Positions 1 to 5,195 of a stretch of DNA of 5,199 nt are shown one piece after another (position 1 is the stretch's first letter; every line of letters starts with the position of its first letter). The stretch is from positions 1 through 5,199 of the forward strand of contig CAJUEB010000155.1 in the NCBI GenBank assembly GCA_910585135.1, written 5' to 3'. The position numbers were made by a program, and so were the translations under genes. This DNA is from an uncultured Eubacteriales bacterium (GTDB lineage Bacteria; Bacillota; Clostridia; Peptostreptococcales; Anaerovoracaceae). The notes beneath the pieces are model-generated. The model was not told where the DNA came from and ran no database searches. It saw only the letters and a list, made by a program, of their open reading frames with translations.

Positions 1-251
1 CAAAGCACACGCTGCTGCTCGTCTTCATACAGCGCCTGCCGCTCCAGATCCGCTTTATTTTCTATGACAATCGGAAAATCCCCGGACATTCCCACAAATT
101 CCGGAAATCCCCGGTGACCCGTCCCCCGCTTAGAAGCTGTTTTTAGCGCATCGTCGATTTCTTTGATATTGCTTTCATTGGGCTGATATTTTATTGTGGC
201 AGTTTTTAGCAGTTCTGCGATGAAATAGTCGGTTTTTCTCTCATTTGTCAT
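1..251 (-). CDS. Restriction-modification enzyme (nuclease/N6-methyltransferase type), N-terminal fragment
   Basis: Reading leftward from the ATG at 251-249, the frame stays open for 83 codons to the window edge, so only the N-terminus is present. It starts MTNERKTDYFIAELLK and reaches a P50-E51 pair followed by IVIENKAD, giving E51-X12-E64-N-K66. This fits a PD-(D/E)XK nuclease core. The layout (NERKT start, helical stretch, KRGTGHRGFPEF, then hydrophobic-ENKAD) resembles the N-terminus of large single-chain restriction enzymes that carry an N6-adenine methyltransferase domain further on. The methyltransferase part lies outside the window, so cleavage plus methylation is inferred from family resemblance. 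The start is supported by AGAGG at 259-263, seven bases upstream, and by a promoter at 278-306. It is transcribed in the same direction as mutY but separated from it by a strong terminator. A nuclease-only protein remains possible. Confidence 0.68.
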   Translation of the reverse strand, partial: MTNERKTDYFIAELLKTATIKYQPNESNIKEIDDALKTASKRGTGHRGFPEFVGMSGDFPIVIENKADLERQALYEDEQQRVL

Positions 252-258
252 ATTTTTT

Positions 259-306
259 CCTCTATAAGTTCTAATTCATCTTATCATGTACCCCAAAAAG
301 TTTCAA
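259..306 (-). promoter_or_regulatory. Promoter and RBS of the restriction-modification gene
   Basis: On the minus strand, TTGAAA (306-301) is separated by exactly 17 bases from TAAGAT (283-278). The -10 is preceded by TGA, giving the extended form TGATAAGAT. Transcription should begin near 271, leaving a leader of about 20 bases. AGAGG at 263-259 is the ribosome binding site. The elements match sigma-A-type consensus at 5/6 and 4/6 positions; this is a sequence match only. Confidence 0.6.
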
Positions 307-356
307 CCGAAAACGATAATGACCAGAGTAAAAAGAACGCACTCACCCAAACGCGC

Positions 357-401
357 AAACTCTGCATTTTTTACGATTTTCATGCGGATTATACAGAGTT
401 T
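357..401. repeat. Imperfect inverted repeat, AAACTCTG(C/T)AT arms
   Basis: AAACTCTGCAT at 357-367 faces ATACAGAGTTT at 391-401 across a 23-base loop. Ten of eleven positions pair perfectly. The odd position would be a G-U wobble in a minus-strand RNA, so a hairpin in minus-strand transcripts is favoured. No T-tract follows on the minus strand, so it is a weak terminator candidate. The arms are the same motif that forms the perfect hairpin at 543-587. Confidence 0.5.
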
Positions 402-538
402 TACGCCAGCCAACTGCTATCCCTGATATTAATTTGCTGTTTCATTAGTCTGATTTGCTGTTTTTATTGATTTCATCCAAAGAATCTGACACGAACGCAG
501 ATTTTGATTGATTTTATATGAATTTACAACATCTCAAC

Positions 539-587
539 AAAAAAACTCTGTATAAATGAAAGCAAAATTCTCATTTATACAGAGTTT
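539..587 (-). terminator. Rho-independent terminator of mutY
   Basis: Arms of 17 bases at 543-559 and 571-587 are exact reverse complements, with an 11-base loop (560-570). Read on the minus strand, the hairpin is followed by an unbroken run of seven T (545-539, partly shared with the stem base). It lies 42 bases beyond the mutY stop codon. The stem is AT-rich apart from the CTCTG/CAGAG block, which is less GC-rich than a textbook terminator. Its position, length and T-run support termination. Confidence 0.72.
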
Positions 588-629
588 CAGCGATTTTAAT
601 AGCCTCGCCCCAAATACAAATATCACAAT

Positions 630-1766
630 TCAAACAGAGCGCCCTTTCCGCAAATAACGGAAAAACGGCTGAAAGGCGGATGGAAGGGAGTAGGCTTCCT
701 GCAATTCATCTGCGGTAACCCAGGTGAAACGTTCATCCACTAGCGATTGCTTTTCCAACGCGCTTAGCGATAGCTCCGTCAATTCTGGCAGCGTTCCTGG
801 CGATAACTGCGCAGGGCCAGCAAGCTTTGCCAGATATCCATGCATCTCCCATTCGACATGGGTAAAAATATGTTTTCGATGTCCGATCGCCTCGACGGCC
901 TCCACCTGATATCCTCGCTCACAGATCCAATGCACGGCGTCTTCCTCCGAAAGCAAGCCGTCTGCCATGGGAAACTGCCACAGATCTGCCAGAAGTCCCT
1001 TTGGCGGTCTTTTTTCAACGGCAATGCGCTGGTTGCTGCAAAGTACAAAAACCGTTTTAACCTCTTTCCTTCTCGCTTTCTTGCCACGCTTAACCGGAAA
1101 CTGCATTTGCGATCCATGAATCCGGGCCTGGCAAATCCCAGATAACGGACATTGTGCGCAGAGCGGAAGCCCATTCGGCAAACAGACCAGCGCCCCTAAT
1201 TCCATCAAGCTCTGTGTAAAATCCCCGCTTCGATCCGCAGGATAAATAACGCGCAGCTCTTCCGTAATCTGTTTTTTTCGTTTCGGATCGCTGATATCCG
1301 CGCCGTCCTCCCGCAGGCGCGCCAACACCCGCAGTACATTCCCGTCCACAGCGGGTTCGGGAAGCCCAAAGGAAATCGAAGCAATCGCGCCTGCTGTATA
1401 TGCTCCAATGCCCGGCAAGGATAAGATATCCTTGTACTGCTTCGGAAACCGTCCGCCGTATTTTTCACAAATCACCACAGCGGCTTTTTTCAAATTCCGC
1501 ACACGGCTATAGTAGCCCAGTCCTTCCCACAACTTCAAAAGCTTTTCCTCCTCAGCATCAGCGAGCGCACGAATATCAGGCATTTGCGCTAAAAACCGCT
1601 CATAATACGGCTTCACCGCCTCTACGCGGGTTTGCTGTAGCATGATTTCCGAAAGCCAGACGCGATAAGGATCTGTATTTTCCCGCCAAGGCAAAACACG
1701 CGCGCAAGACGCGTACCAGTCCAATAAAGGAATCACAATATCTGAAAGGTTAAATTTTACTGTCAT
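630..1766 (-). CDS. mutY: A/G-specific adenine DNA glycosylase MutY
   Basis: MutY removes adenine mispaired with 8-oxoguanine (or G) in base excision repair, preventing G:C to T:A transversions. All diagnostic parts of this 378-residue protein are visible. They are the LPWR entry motif (25-28), SEIMLQQT with the catalytic Glu40, the helix-hairpin-helix LPGIGAYTAGAI (117-128), the catalytic Asp141 in AVDGNVLRV, and the [4Fe-4S] cluster cysteines 195, 203, 206 and 212. The first cysteine spacing is seven residues, one more than in E. coli but in my recollection normal for clostridial homologues. Residues from about 235 to the end form the NUDIX-like domain that recognises 8-oxoguanine (IAVEKRPPKGLLADLWQFP). 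The start is supported by AAGGAG at 1777-1772, five bases upstream. It appears to be transcribed alone, from a promoter near 2150 and ending at the hairpin at 539-587. Confidence 0.96.
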   Translation of the reverse strand: MTVKFNLSDIVIPLLDWYASCARVLPWRENTDPYRVWLSEIMLQQTRVEAVKPYYERFLAQMPDIRALADAEEEKLLKLWEGLGYYSRVRNLKKAAVVICEKYGGRFPKQYKDILSLPGIGAYTAGAIASISFGLPEPAVDGNVLRVLARLREDGADISDPKRKKQITEELRVIYPADRSGDFTQSLMELGALVCLPNGLPLCAQCPLSGICQARIHGSQMQFPVKRGKKARRKEVKTVFVLCSNQRIAVEKRPPKGLLADLWQFPMADGLLSEEDAVHWICERGYQVEAVEAIGHRKHIFTHVEWEMHGYLAKLAGPAQLSPGTLPELTELSLSALEKQSLVDERFTWVTADELQEAYSLPSAFQPFFRYLRKGRSV

Positions 1767-1810
1767 AAACGCTCCTTGTCCTCTTTTTCTTTGCGGACGT
1801 CCTTTCTAAC

Positions 1811-2031
1811 CCGATCATCTTCTTGATCTGACATTCTTCCTAGCTTGATGTTCTTTTTAAGCCGATAATCTGTTTGATCCGATGTTCTTTTAGGTTCGAT
1901 GTTCTGTTCAATCCGATGATCTTTTAGGTTCGATGTTCTGTTTGATCCGATGTTCTTTTAGGTTCGATGTTCTGTTCAATCCGATAATCTTTTTTAATCT
2001 GATGATCTTCTTTTCACGATAATTTTCTATT
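1811..2031. repeat. Thirteen-unit 17-bp tandem repeat array
   Basis: Each unit is anchored by a GAT or close variant. The anchors fall at 1813, 1830, 1847, 1864, 1881, 1898, 1915, 1932, 1949, 1966, 1983, 2001 and 2018, so every step is 17 bases except one of 18. The core unit reads (T/C)CGATGTTCTTTTAGGT or CCGATGTTCTGTT(C/T)(A/G)AT, alternating to give a 34-bp dimer. A 49-bp block is perfectly repeated at a 68-bp offset (1869-1917 and 1937-1985). Outer units are more diverged than central ones, as expected for amplification by slippage or unequal exchange. The period is not a multiple of three, so the array is unlikely to be selected as protein-coding sequence. It lies inside the probable mutY leader; its function is unknown. 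Confidence 0.88.
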
Positions 2032-2138
2032 CTTGGTAATGCCTGCTGTCTTGCCATCAACAACCTCTGCTCCGCTGCCGAAGGCTTTTTCTCTACGCAA
2101 ACAGCCCGCACTTTGTATATATTTTCAGGCTGTGCCAT
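1908..2138 (-). CDS. Possible 76-residue leader ORF upstream of mutY (doubtful)
   Basis: From the ATG at 2138 a frame beginning MAQPENIYKVRAVCVEKK runs to a TGA at 1908-1910. Its first half (to about residue 40) lies before the 17-bp array. Its second half is array sequence read in shifting phases (RLKKIIGLNRTSNLKEHRI...). A good extended -10 box lies only 14 bases upstream, so the message would start about seven bases before the ATG, with no Shine-Dalgarno site. An internal ATG at 2054 has AGAGG six bases upstream and would give 48 residues. I recognise no family. It may be a leader peptide, a decayed gene extended by the array, or chance. Confidence 0.17.
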   Translation of the reverse strand: MAQPENIYKVRAVCVEKKPSAAEQRLLMARQQALPRIENYREKKIIRLKKIIGLNRTSNLKEHRIKQNIEPKRSSD

Positions 2139-2151
2139 TTGCTGCCGATCA

Positions 2152-2180
2152 ATTATACCACAGCTTTCGCCATACAGCAC
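2152..2180 (-). promoter_or_regulatory. Extended -10 promoter reading toward mutY
   Basis: On the minus strand TGGTATAAT contains a perfect -10 hexamer (2157-2152) with the TG extension at 2160-2159. The hexamer 17 bases upstream (2180-2175, GTGCTG) is a poor -35, which an extended -10 can tolerate. The start would be near 2145. It is the best promoter seen upstream of mutY and would include the tandem array in the leader. Confidence 0.5.
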
Positions 2181-2201
2181 ACTTTTCCTTTCCCCCACCA
2201 C

Positions 2202-2230
2202 TTGAACCAGAAAACAGATTGTTGTATGAT
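2202..2230 (+). promoter_or_regulatory. Sigma-A-type promoter of the DUF202-type gene
   Basis: TTGAAC (2202-2207) and TATGAT (2225-2230) are separated by exactly 17 bases, each matching consensus at five of six positions. Transcription should start near 2237, giving a leader of about 24 bases containing GGAAGG (2248-2252 region) eight bases before the ATG at 2261. It is back to back with the minus-strand promoter at 2152-2180. Confidence 0.7.
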
Positions 2231-2260
2231 TAGAATACAAATGAATGGAAGGTAATAACG

Positions 2261-2590
2261 ATGAGCAGCGAAACAGAACAAAAACTGGTAATTGAACAAC
2301 ATCAAATGGCAAAGCAACGCACAGACATGGCGAATAAACGCACCGGGATGGCACAAAACCGCACCAACTTGGCTTTTGAACGTACTTTGCTCACCAACTC
2401 GCAGACACTACTCGCATATATCAGGACGGCACTTGCCCTATTTACCGCAGGCGTCGGGATGTTTGAATTCATCAATCATGTGACCATTATTCATATTGGC
2501 ATTGCGATGATGGCCATATCCCCGGTTATCCTGATTATTGGAATCGTTCACTTTTTCAAGGTGCGAAAAAAGGTTAAAATGGAAATATAG
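2261..2590 (+). CDS. DUF202-type small inner-membrane protein with extended heptad region
   Basis: The 109-residue product contains the DUF202 (YidH-like) signature LAxERT...LAYIRTALALFTAGVGMFEF, followed by two predicted membrane helices at about 53-70 and 76-99 and a basic tail (KVRKKVK). The family has no established biochemical role. Unusually, residues 9-64 form consecutive seven-residue units: LVIEQHQ, MAKQRTD, MANKRTG, MAQNRTN, LAFERTL, LTNSQTL, LAYIRTA, LALFTAG. Several repeat the family's own RT motif ahead of the membrane, and one unit (LTNSQTL) separates the two RT motifs that are adjacent in ordinary DUF202 proteins. The units from 2306 on are 21-base repeats in DNA. The start is set by GGAAGG eight bases upstream and by the promoter at 2202-2230. 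The gene ends 89 bases before gntR on the same strand, with no terminator seen between them, so co-transcription is possible. Confidence 0.82.
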   Translation: MSSETEQKLVIEQHQMAKQRTDMANKRTGMAQNRTNLAFERTLLTNSQTLLAYIRTALALFTAGVGMFEFINHVTIIHIGIAMMAISPVILIIGIVHFFKVRKKVKMEI

Positions 2591-2669
2591 CGTTTTATTG
2601 CGATGCTGGCATTGATGAACTTTCCTTTCCCGGTTTTCATTTGCAAGCGGCGCAGATCCATGTCACCTC

Positions 2670-2674
2670 GGAGG
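2670..2674 (+). promoter_or_regulatory. Shine-Dalgarno site fixing the GntR start
   Basis: GGAGG lies five bases before the ATG at 2680. The open frame extends upstream to a TTG at 2641, but that codon has no comparable site, and the extra 13 residues precede the usual GntR N-terminus. The ATG is therefore preferred. Confidence 0.8.
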
Positions 2675-2679
2675 TTTTT

Positions 2680-3387
2680 ATGGAATTTAGAAAAATCGAA
2701 TCACCGTCCTTAAAGGATCTTTTTATCGAACAACTGGAGCATATGATCTTATCCGGCACGCTTGCTATTGGAGAAAAGCTCCCTTCCGAACGCCAGCTTG
2801 CTGAAACCATGCAGGTAAGCCGCGGAGTGATAAACAGCGGCCTTGCCGACTTGGAAAAGAAAGGCTTTCTGGAAATCCGCCCCCGCAGCGGAACTTATGT
2901 CTCGGATTATCGAAAAAAAGGAACGCTGGAAACCCTCAGCTCGATCATGAACTACAATGGCGGCAGGCTGAGGCGGGATGAAATCCGTTCTATTCTGGAA
3001 GTCCGTATCGCGCTGGATACCCTGGCAGCCAGTCTTTGCATCGACCGCGTCACGGATGACGAAATCCTGGTGATGCATGAGCATGTAGAAAGCATTCACA
3101 CCGCCCCTTCCATTTCCGATGCCGTGGAAAGCGCATATGCTTTTCAAAACGACCTGGCCATGTTTTCAGGAAATATGTTGATCCCACTCGTGTTCCATTC
3201 CTTCAAAACGCCCGTATTCACCTTGTGGAATCGTTTCTGCGTGCTGCACGGCATTCAGAACCTTTACTTGAATAATCACAGGCTTTTGCAGCACATCGAA
3301 AACCGCGATAAAAACGAAGCAGTCGCATGGATCAACGCTTCGATCAATGACAGCATCAACGGAAGCAAGCAGATCTATTTTGATTAA
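2680..3387 (+). CDS. GntR-family transcriptional regulator, FadR/FCD subgroup
   Basis: This 235-residue protein is a one-component DNA-binding regulator, expected to be a cytoplasmic dimer whose DNA binding is altered by a small ligand. Residues 10-76 form the GntR winged helix: IEQLEHMILSGTLAIGEKLPSERQLA, VSRGVINSGLADLEKKGFLEIRP, then the wing RSGTYV. Residues from about 98 to 226 match the all-helical FCD ligand domain (ILEVRIALD..., FSGN at 162-165, NNHRLL at 199-203). Usual metal-ligand positions look substituted: the D-x-x-F-H site reads A-Y-A-F-Q (152-156) and the final His position reads N/D (223-224), leaving His200. The pocket may therefore bind a ligand without a metal, or be degenerate. 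The gene converges on the hypB operon and shares its terminator. The ligand and target are unknown. Confidence 0.88.
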   Translation: MEFRKIESPSLKDLFIEQLEHMILSGTLAIGEKLPSERQLAETMQVSRGVINSGLADLEKKGFLEIRPRSGTYVSDYRKKGTLETLSSIMNYNGGRLRRDEIRSILEVRIALDTLAASLCIDRVTDDEILVMHEHVESIHTAPSISDAVESAYAFQNDLAMFSGNMLIPLVFHSFKTPVFTLWNRFCVLHGIQNLYLNNHRLLQHIENRDKNEAVAWINASINDSINGSKQIYFD

Positions 3388-3416
3388 AACCAGCGCATGC
3401 GGAAAACAAACCTCAT

Positions 3417-3446
3417 AAAAAGGACGGCTGACCTGCCGTCCTTTTT
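3417..3446. terminator. Bidirectional rho-independent terminator between gntR and hypB
   Basis: The 12-base arms AAAAAGGACGGC (3417-3428) and GCCGTCCTTTTT (3435-3446) are exact reverse complements around a six-base loop. A GC-rich stem core is flanked by A5 and T5, so it ends transcripts in both directions. It lies 29 bases after the gntR stop and 13 bases after the hypB stop. Confidence 0.93.
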
Positions 3447-3459
3447 GCATCTGCGCCTT

Positions 3460-4131
3460 TTACACGCACTTCCATTCAGCCACTTCTTCTCGCAGCCAGT
3501 TGCACCACGCATCCATCCCTTCCCCGGTCTTGGCCGAAACCGGGAAAATCTTCAGATTTGGGTTTCTCATATGCGCATATTCCGTAACCTTTTCCATATC
3601 AAAATCGAAATACGGGAGCACATCGGTCTTGCTGATGACCAGTACATCGCACACCTGGAAGATCAGCGGATATTTCAACGGTTTGTCATGACCCTCCGGC
3701 ACGGACAGGATCATCGCATTTTTCACCGCCCCCGTATCGAACTCCGCAGGACAGACCAGATTGCCCACGTTTTCCAAGACCACCAAATCCAGATCCTGCG
3801 CACCAAATTCGCGAAGCCCCTGCCGCGTCATATCCGCGTCCAAATGGCACATACCCCCGGTGTGAAGCTGGATCGAACGCACGCCTGTTTCTGAAATCGC
3901 CGCCGCGTCCACATCGGAATCGATATCCGCTTCCATGACGCCCATCGCCAGATCCCCTCGCAGCGCTTCTATCGTCTTCTTCAAAAGCGTCGTCTTGCCC
4001 GCGCCGGGAGACGACATCAGGTTCAAAAGAAACGTCTTATCGCCCTTTAGCTCCTGCCGAAGCCGCTCCGCATCCGCATCATTGCTTGCAAAAACGCTTT
4101 CCTTCACTTCGATTACCTTGTATTGATCCAT
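3460..4131 (-). CDS. hypB: Nickel-inserting GTPase HypB
   Basis: HypB is a SIMIBI-class GTPase that, with HypA, delivers nickel to the large subunit of [NiFe]-hydrogenase in the cytoplasm. The 223-residue product carries the P-loop SSPGAGKTT (40-48), the switch segment EADIDSDVDA (67-76), HTGGMCHLDADM (90-101), LENVGNLVCPAEFD (119-132), and the guanine-specificity motif as SKTD (167-170). The metal-site residues of the G domain are intact: Cys95, His96 and Cys127. The N-terminus is short, with neither a CxxCGC metal motif nor a histidine-rich nickel-storage stretch. The ATG overlaps the stop of the upstream membrane-protein gene by one base (TAATG), with GGTGATC about five bases before it, so translation is probably coupled. 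It is the last gene of its operon, ending at the terminator at 3417-3446. No hydrogenase or other hyp gene is in the window, so its client enzyme is unknown. Confidence 0.93.
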   Translation of the reverse strand: MDQYKVIEVKESVFASNDADAERLRQELKGDKTFLLNLMSSPGAGKTTLLKKTIEALRGDLAMGVMEADIDSDVDAAAISETGVRSIQLHTGGMCHLDADMTRQGLREFGAQDLDLVVLENVGNLVCPAEFDTGAVKNAMILSVPEGHDKPLKYPLIFQVCDVLVISKTDVLPYFDFDMEKVTEYAHMRNPNLKIFPVSAKTGEGMDAWCNWLREEVAEWKCV

Positions 4132-5180
4132 TATTTGATCACCGCTCTTGCAGCCGCATCCTGATAATACTTAAAGCCTGTAAAGATTTCTCCCTTGTAC
4201 GGGTTGGTCTTCGTCTTCTTCGCTTTTACGATGATGTAAGCCAAGGCGATGATATTTGTGATCAAGGCCAATGCGCTTACGACAGTCATCGCAGTCGGAT
4301 CTGCATTGACCGCATTTCCTTCCATGATGCCGTTCATCGTGCCGTCAGCATACTGCGTCGTAATCGTTGCCCATGGGAATACCGTCGTCCCATCCGAGAA
4401 TGTCTCCTGAAACAGCGGGAAGACCTGGGCGAACATGCACCAGATGCAAAGCGTGTTTGCACGGTTCATGATCCAGCCGCCTTTGTTCCAAAGCAGCGCG
4501 GCAATCGTCGGCGCCAGCAGCAGCGCAACGCCGCAGAACCATGAATGGGTCGGCAGGCAGTTATACGTATATGCAAAGTTCCAGATATCGTAAACGATGA
4601 TGTATACCCAGATCATGTCCGGCCAGATCATATCCTTCTTATCCTTAGAGGAATAAACGGCCCACCAGCCTGTCATGCAGAAGATATTCAGAAGACCTGC
4701 GATCCCGTTCATCACATTGTGCCATCCGCCATAAAGCCATACACCTTCGGATGACAGCCACCAGCAGCCCCAGCCGTTGATCGCCGATTCAAAATCGCTG
4801 GCGACAGCAATCAGGATGTTGATCGCTACGATCGCAAACGGAAAAGCCTTGAACCAGTGTTTCTTGCCGACGCCCCACTCGTACTTGATCATCATGAAAC
4901 CGATACAGCCCGCCAGGGAAGCGTAGAGCTTCGCATAGTGAAACCAGCCGTTCATGTAAAGGTGCGTCTGGTTGTCTGCCACCCAGGCAGCGCCGCTTCC
5001 GGCAGCAATCTGGATCACGATAAAGTATACCGTCAGGATCGCCGGAATCACGCCGAACATCAAAAGCCCGCCCGTTTTCGTCCTTCTGGCAAACTCGTTG
5101 AGCAGGATCAGCCCCAAAAGAACCGCCAGCATCGCAATCCATTTCGCTAGTGCGTCATCTCCATAAACATGAAATAACAT
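4131..5180 (-). CDS. Polytopic membrane protein, DUF5692-like, coupled to hypB
   Basis: The 349-residue product has about nine predicted membrane helices: roughly 12-30, 38-60, 80-98, 110-127, 154-175, 186-206, 214-231, 240-257 and 296-318. The pattern NEFARRTK after helix 1, FHYAKLYASLAGCIGFM, FPFAIVAINILIAVASDFE, NGIAGLLNI and KKDMIWPDMIW...YDIWNFAYTYNC matches my recollection of the DUF5692 family, which has no known function. It is very rich in Trp (20 residues) and has Cys245-x2-Cys248 inside helix 8, plus His/Cys residues near helix ends (His73, His81, His154, Cys208, His212). The start at 5180 is preferred because AAGGAG (5195-5190) is nine bases upstream, whereas an ATG at 5189 abuts that site. 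Its stop overlaps the hypB start by one base. A role in nickel or hydrogenase biology is suggested only by this neighbour; a transporter, sensor or redox membrane protein all remain possible. Confidence 0.82.
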   Translation of the reverse strand: MLFHVYGDDALAKWIAMLAVLLGLILLNEFARRTKTGGLLMFGVIPAILTVYFIVIQIAAGSGAAWVADNQTHLYMNGWFHYAKLYASLAGCIGFMMIKYEWGVGKKHWFKAFPFAIVAINILIAVASDFESAINGWGCWWLSSEGVWLYGGWHNVMNGIAGLLNIFCMTGWWAVYSSKDKKDMIWPDMIWVYIIVYDIWNFAYTYNCLPTHSWFCGVALLLAPTIAALLWNKGGWIMNRANTLCIWCMFAQVFPLFQETFSDGTTVFPWATITTQYADGTMNGIMEGNAVNADPTAMTVVSALALITNIIALAYIIVKAKKTKTNPYKGEIFTGFKYYQDAAARAVIK

Positions 5181-5189
5181 AAAAATCAT

Positions 5190-5195
5190 CTCCTT
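5190..5195 (-). promoter_or_regulatory. Shine-Dalgarno site of the DUF5692-like gene
   Basis: AAGGAG on the minus strand ends immediately before an ATG at 5189 and nine bases before the ATG at 5180. The contact with the first ATG rules against its use, so 5180 is the probable start. The promoter lies beyond the right edge. Confidence 0.75.

Larger units (their letters stand above)
252..629. other. AT-rich intergenic region between the restriction gene and mutY
   Basis: This gene-free stretch of 378 bases holds, from left to right, the restriction-gene promoter, an imperfect inverted repeat (357-401), a spacer with a short direct repeat (ATTTGCTGTTT at 432-442 and 453-463, start-to-start distance 21), and the mutY terminator hairpin (539-587). 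No credible open reading frame or RNA gene was seen. The motif TTATACAGAGTTTT at 389-402 returns as its exact reverse complement at 542-555, so the spacer is bounded by a 14-bp inverted repeat. That could mean a small mobile-element remnant or simply duplicated regulatory palindromes. Confidence 0.6.
1767..2260. other. Non-coding region between mutY and the DUF202-type gene
   Basis: This 494-base gap contains the mutY ribosome binding site (1772-1777), a short palindrome GGACGTCC (1795-1802), the 17-bp tandem array (about 1811-2031), a possible 76-codon leader reading frame on the minus strand (1908-2138), and two divergent promoters (2152-2180 minus, 2202-2230 plus). A minus-strand transcript from the first promoter would carry a leader of about 380 bases ahead of mutY, including the whole array. 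No terminator was seen between the promoter and mutY. Confidence 0.6.

Noticed and set aside
357..587. MITE with terminal AAACTCTG(C/T)AT inverted repeats
   Set aside because: The outer arms fit, but the flanking bases show no clear target-site duplication, so a mobile element is not called and is only raised as a possibility.
1811..2031. CRISPR array
   Set aside because: The units are contiguous 17-bp repeats without unique spacers, so this is a simple tandem repeat.
1767..2151. Riboswitch or T-box in the mutY leader
   Set aside because: No conserved core, such as a T-box AGGGTGGNACCGCG-like segment, and no terminator/antiterminator pair was found; the region is dominated by the repeat array.
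1908..2354. 148-codon minus-strand frame beginning inside the DUF202-type gene
   Set aside because: Its N-terminal third is antisense to the DUF202 coding region and crosses both promoters; only the part from 2138 on is worth considering, and that is listed separately with low confidence.
2641..2679. TTG start extending GntR by 13 residues
   Set aside because: There is no Shine-Dalgarno site at the TTG, whereas GGAGG lies five bases before the ATG at 2680, and the family's helix-turn-helix normally begins close to the N-terminus.
3397..3894. 165-codon plus-strand frame
   Set aside because: It runs antisense to hypB, starts before the bidirectional terminator, and shows no recognisable domain, while hypB has all its family motifs.
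4086..4544. 152-codon plus-strand frame
   Set aside because: It is antisense to the hypB start and the membrane-protein gene, with Arg/Cys-rich composition typical of a shadow frame.
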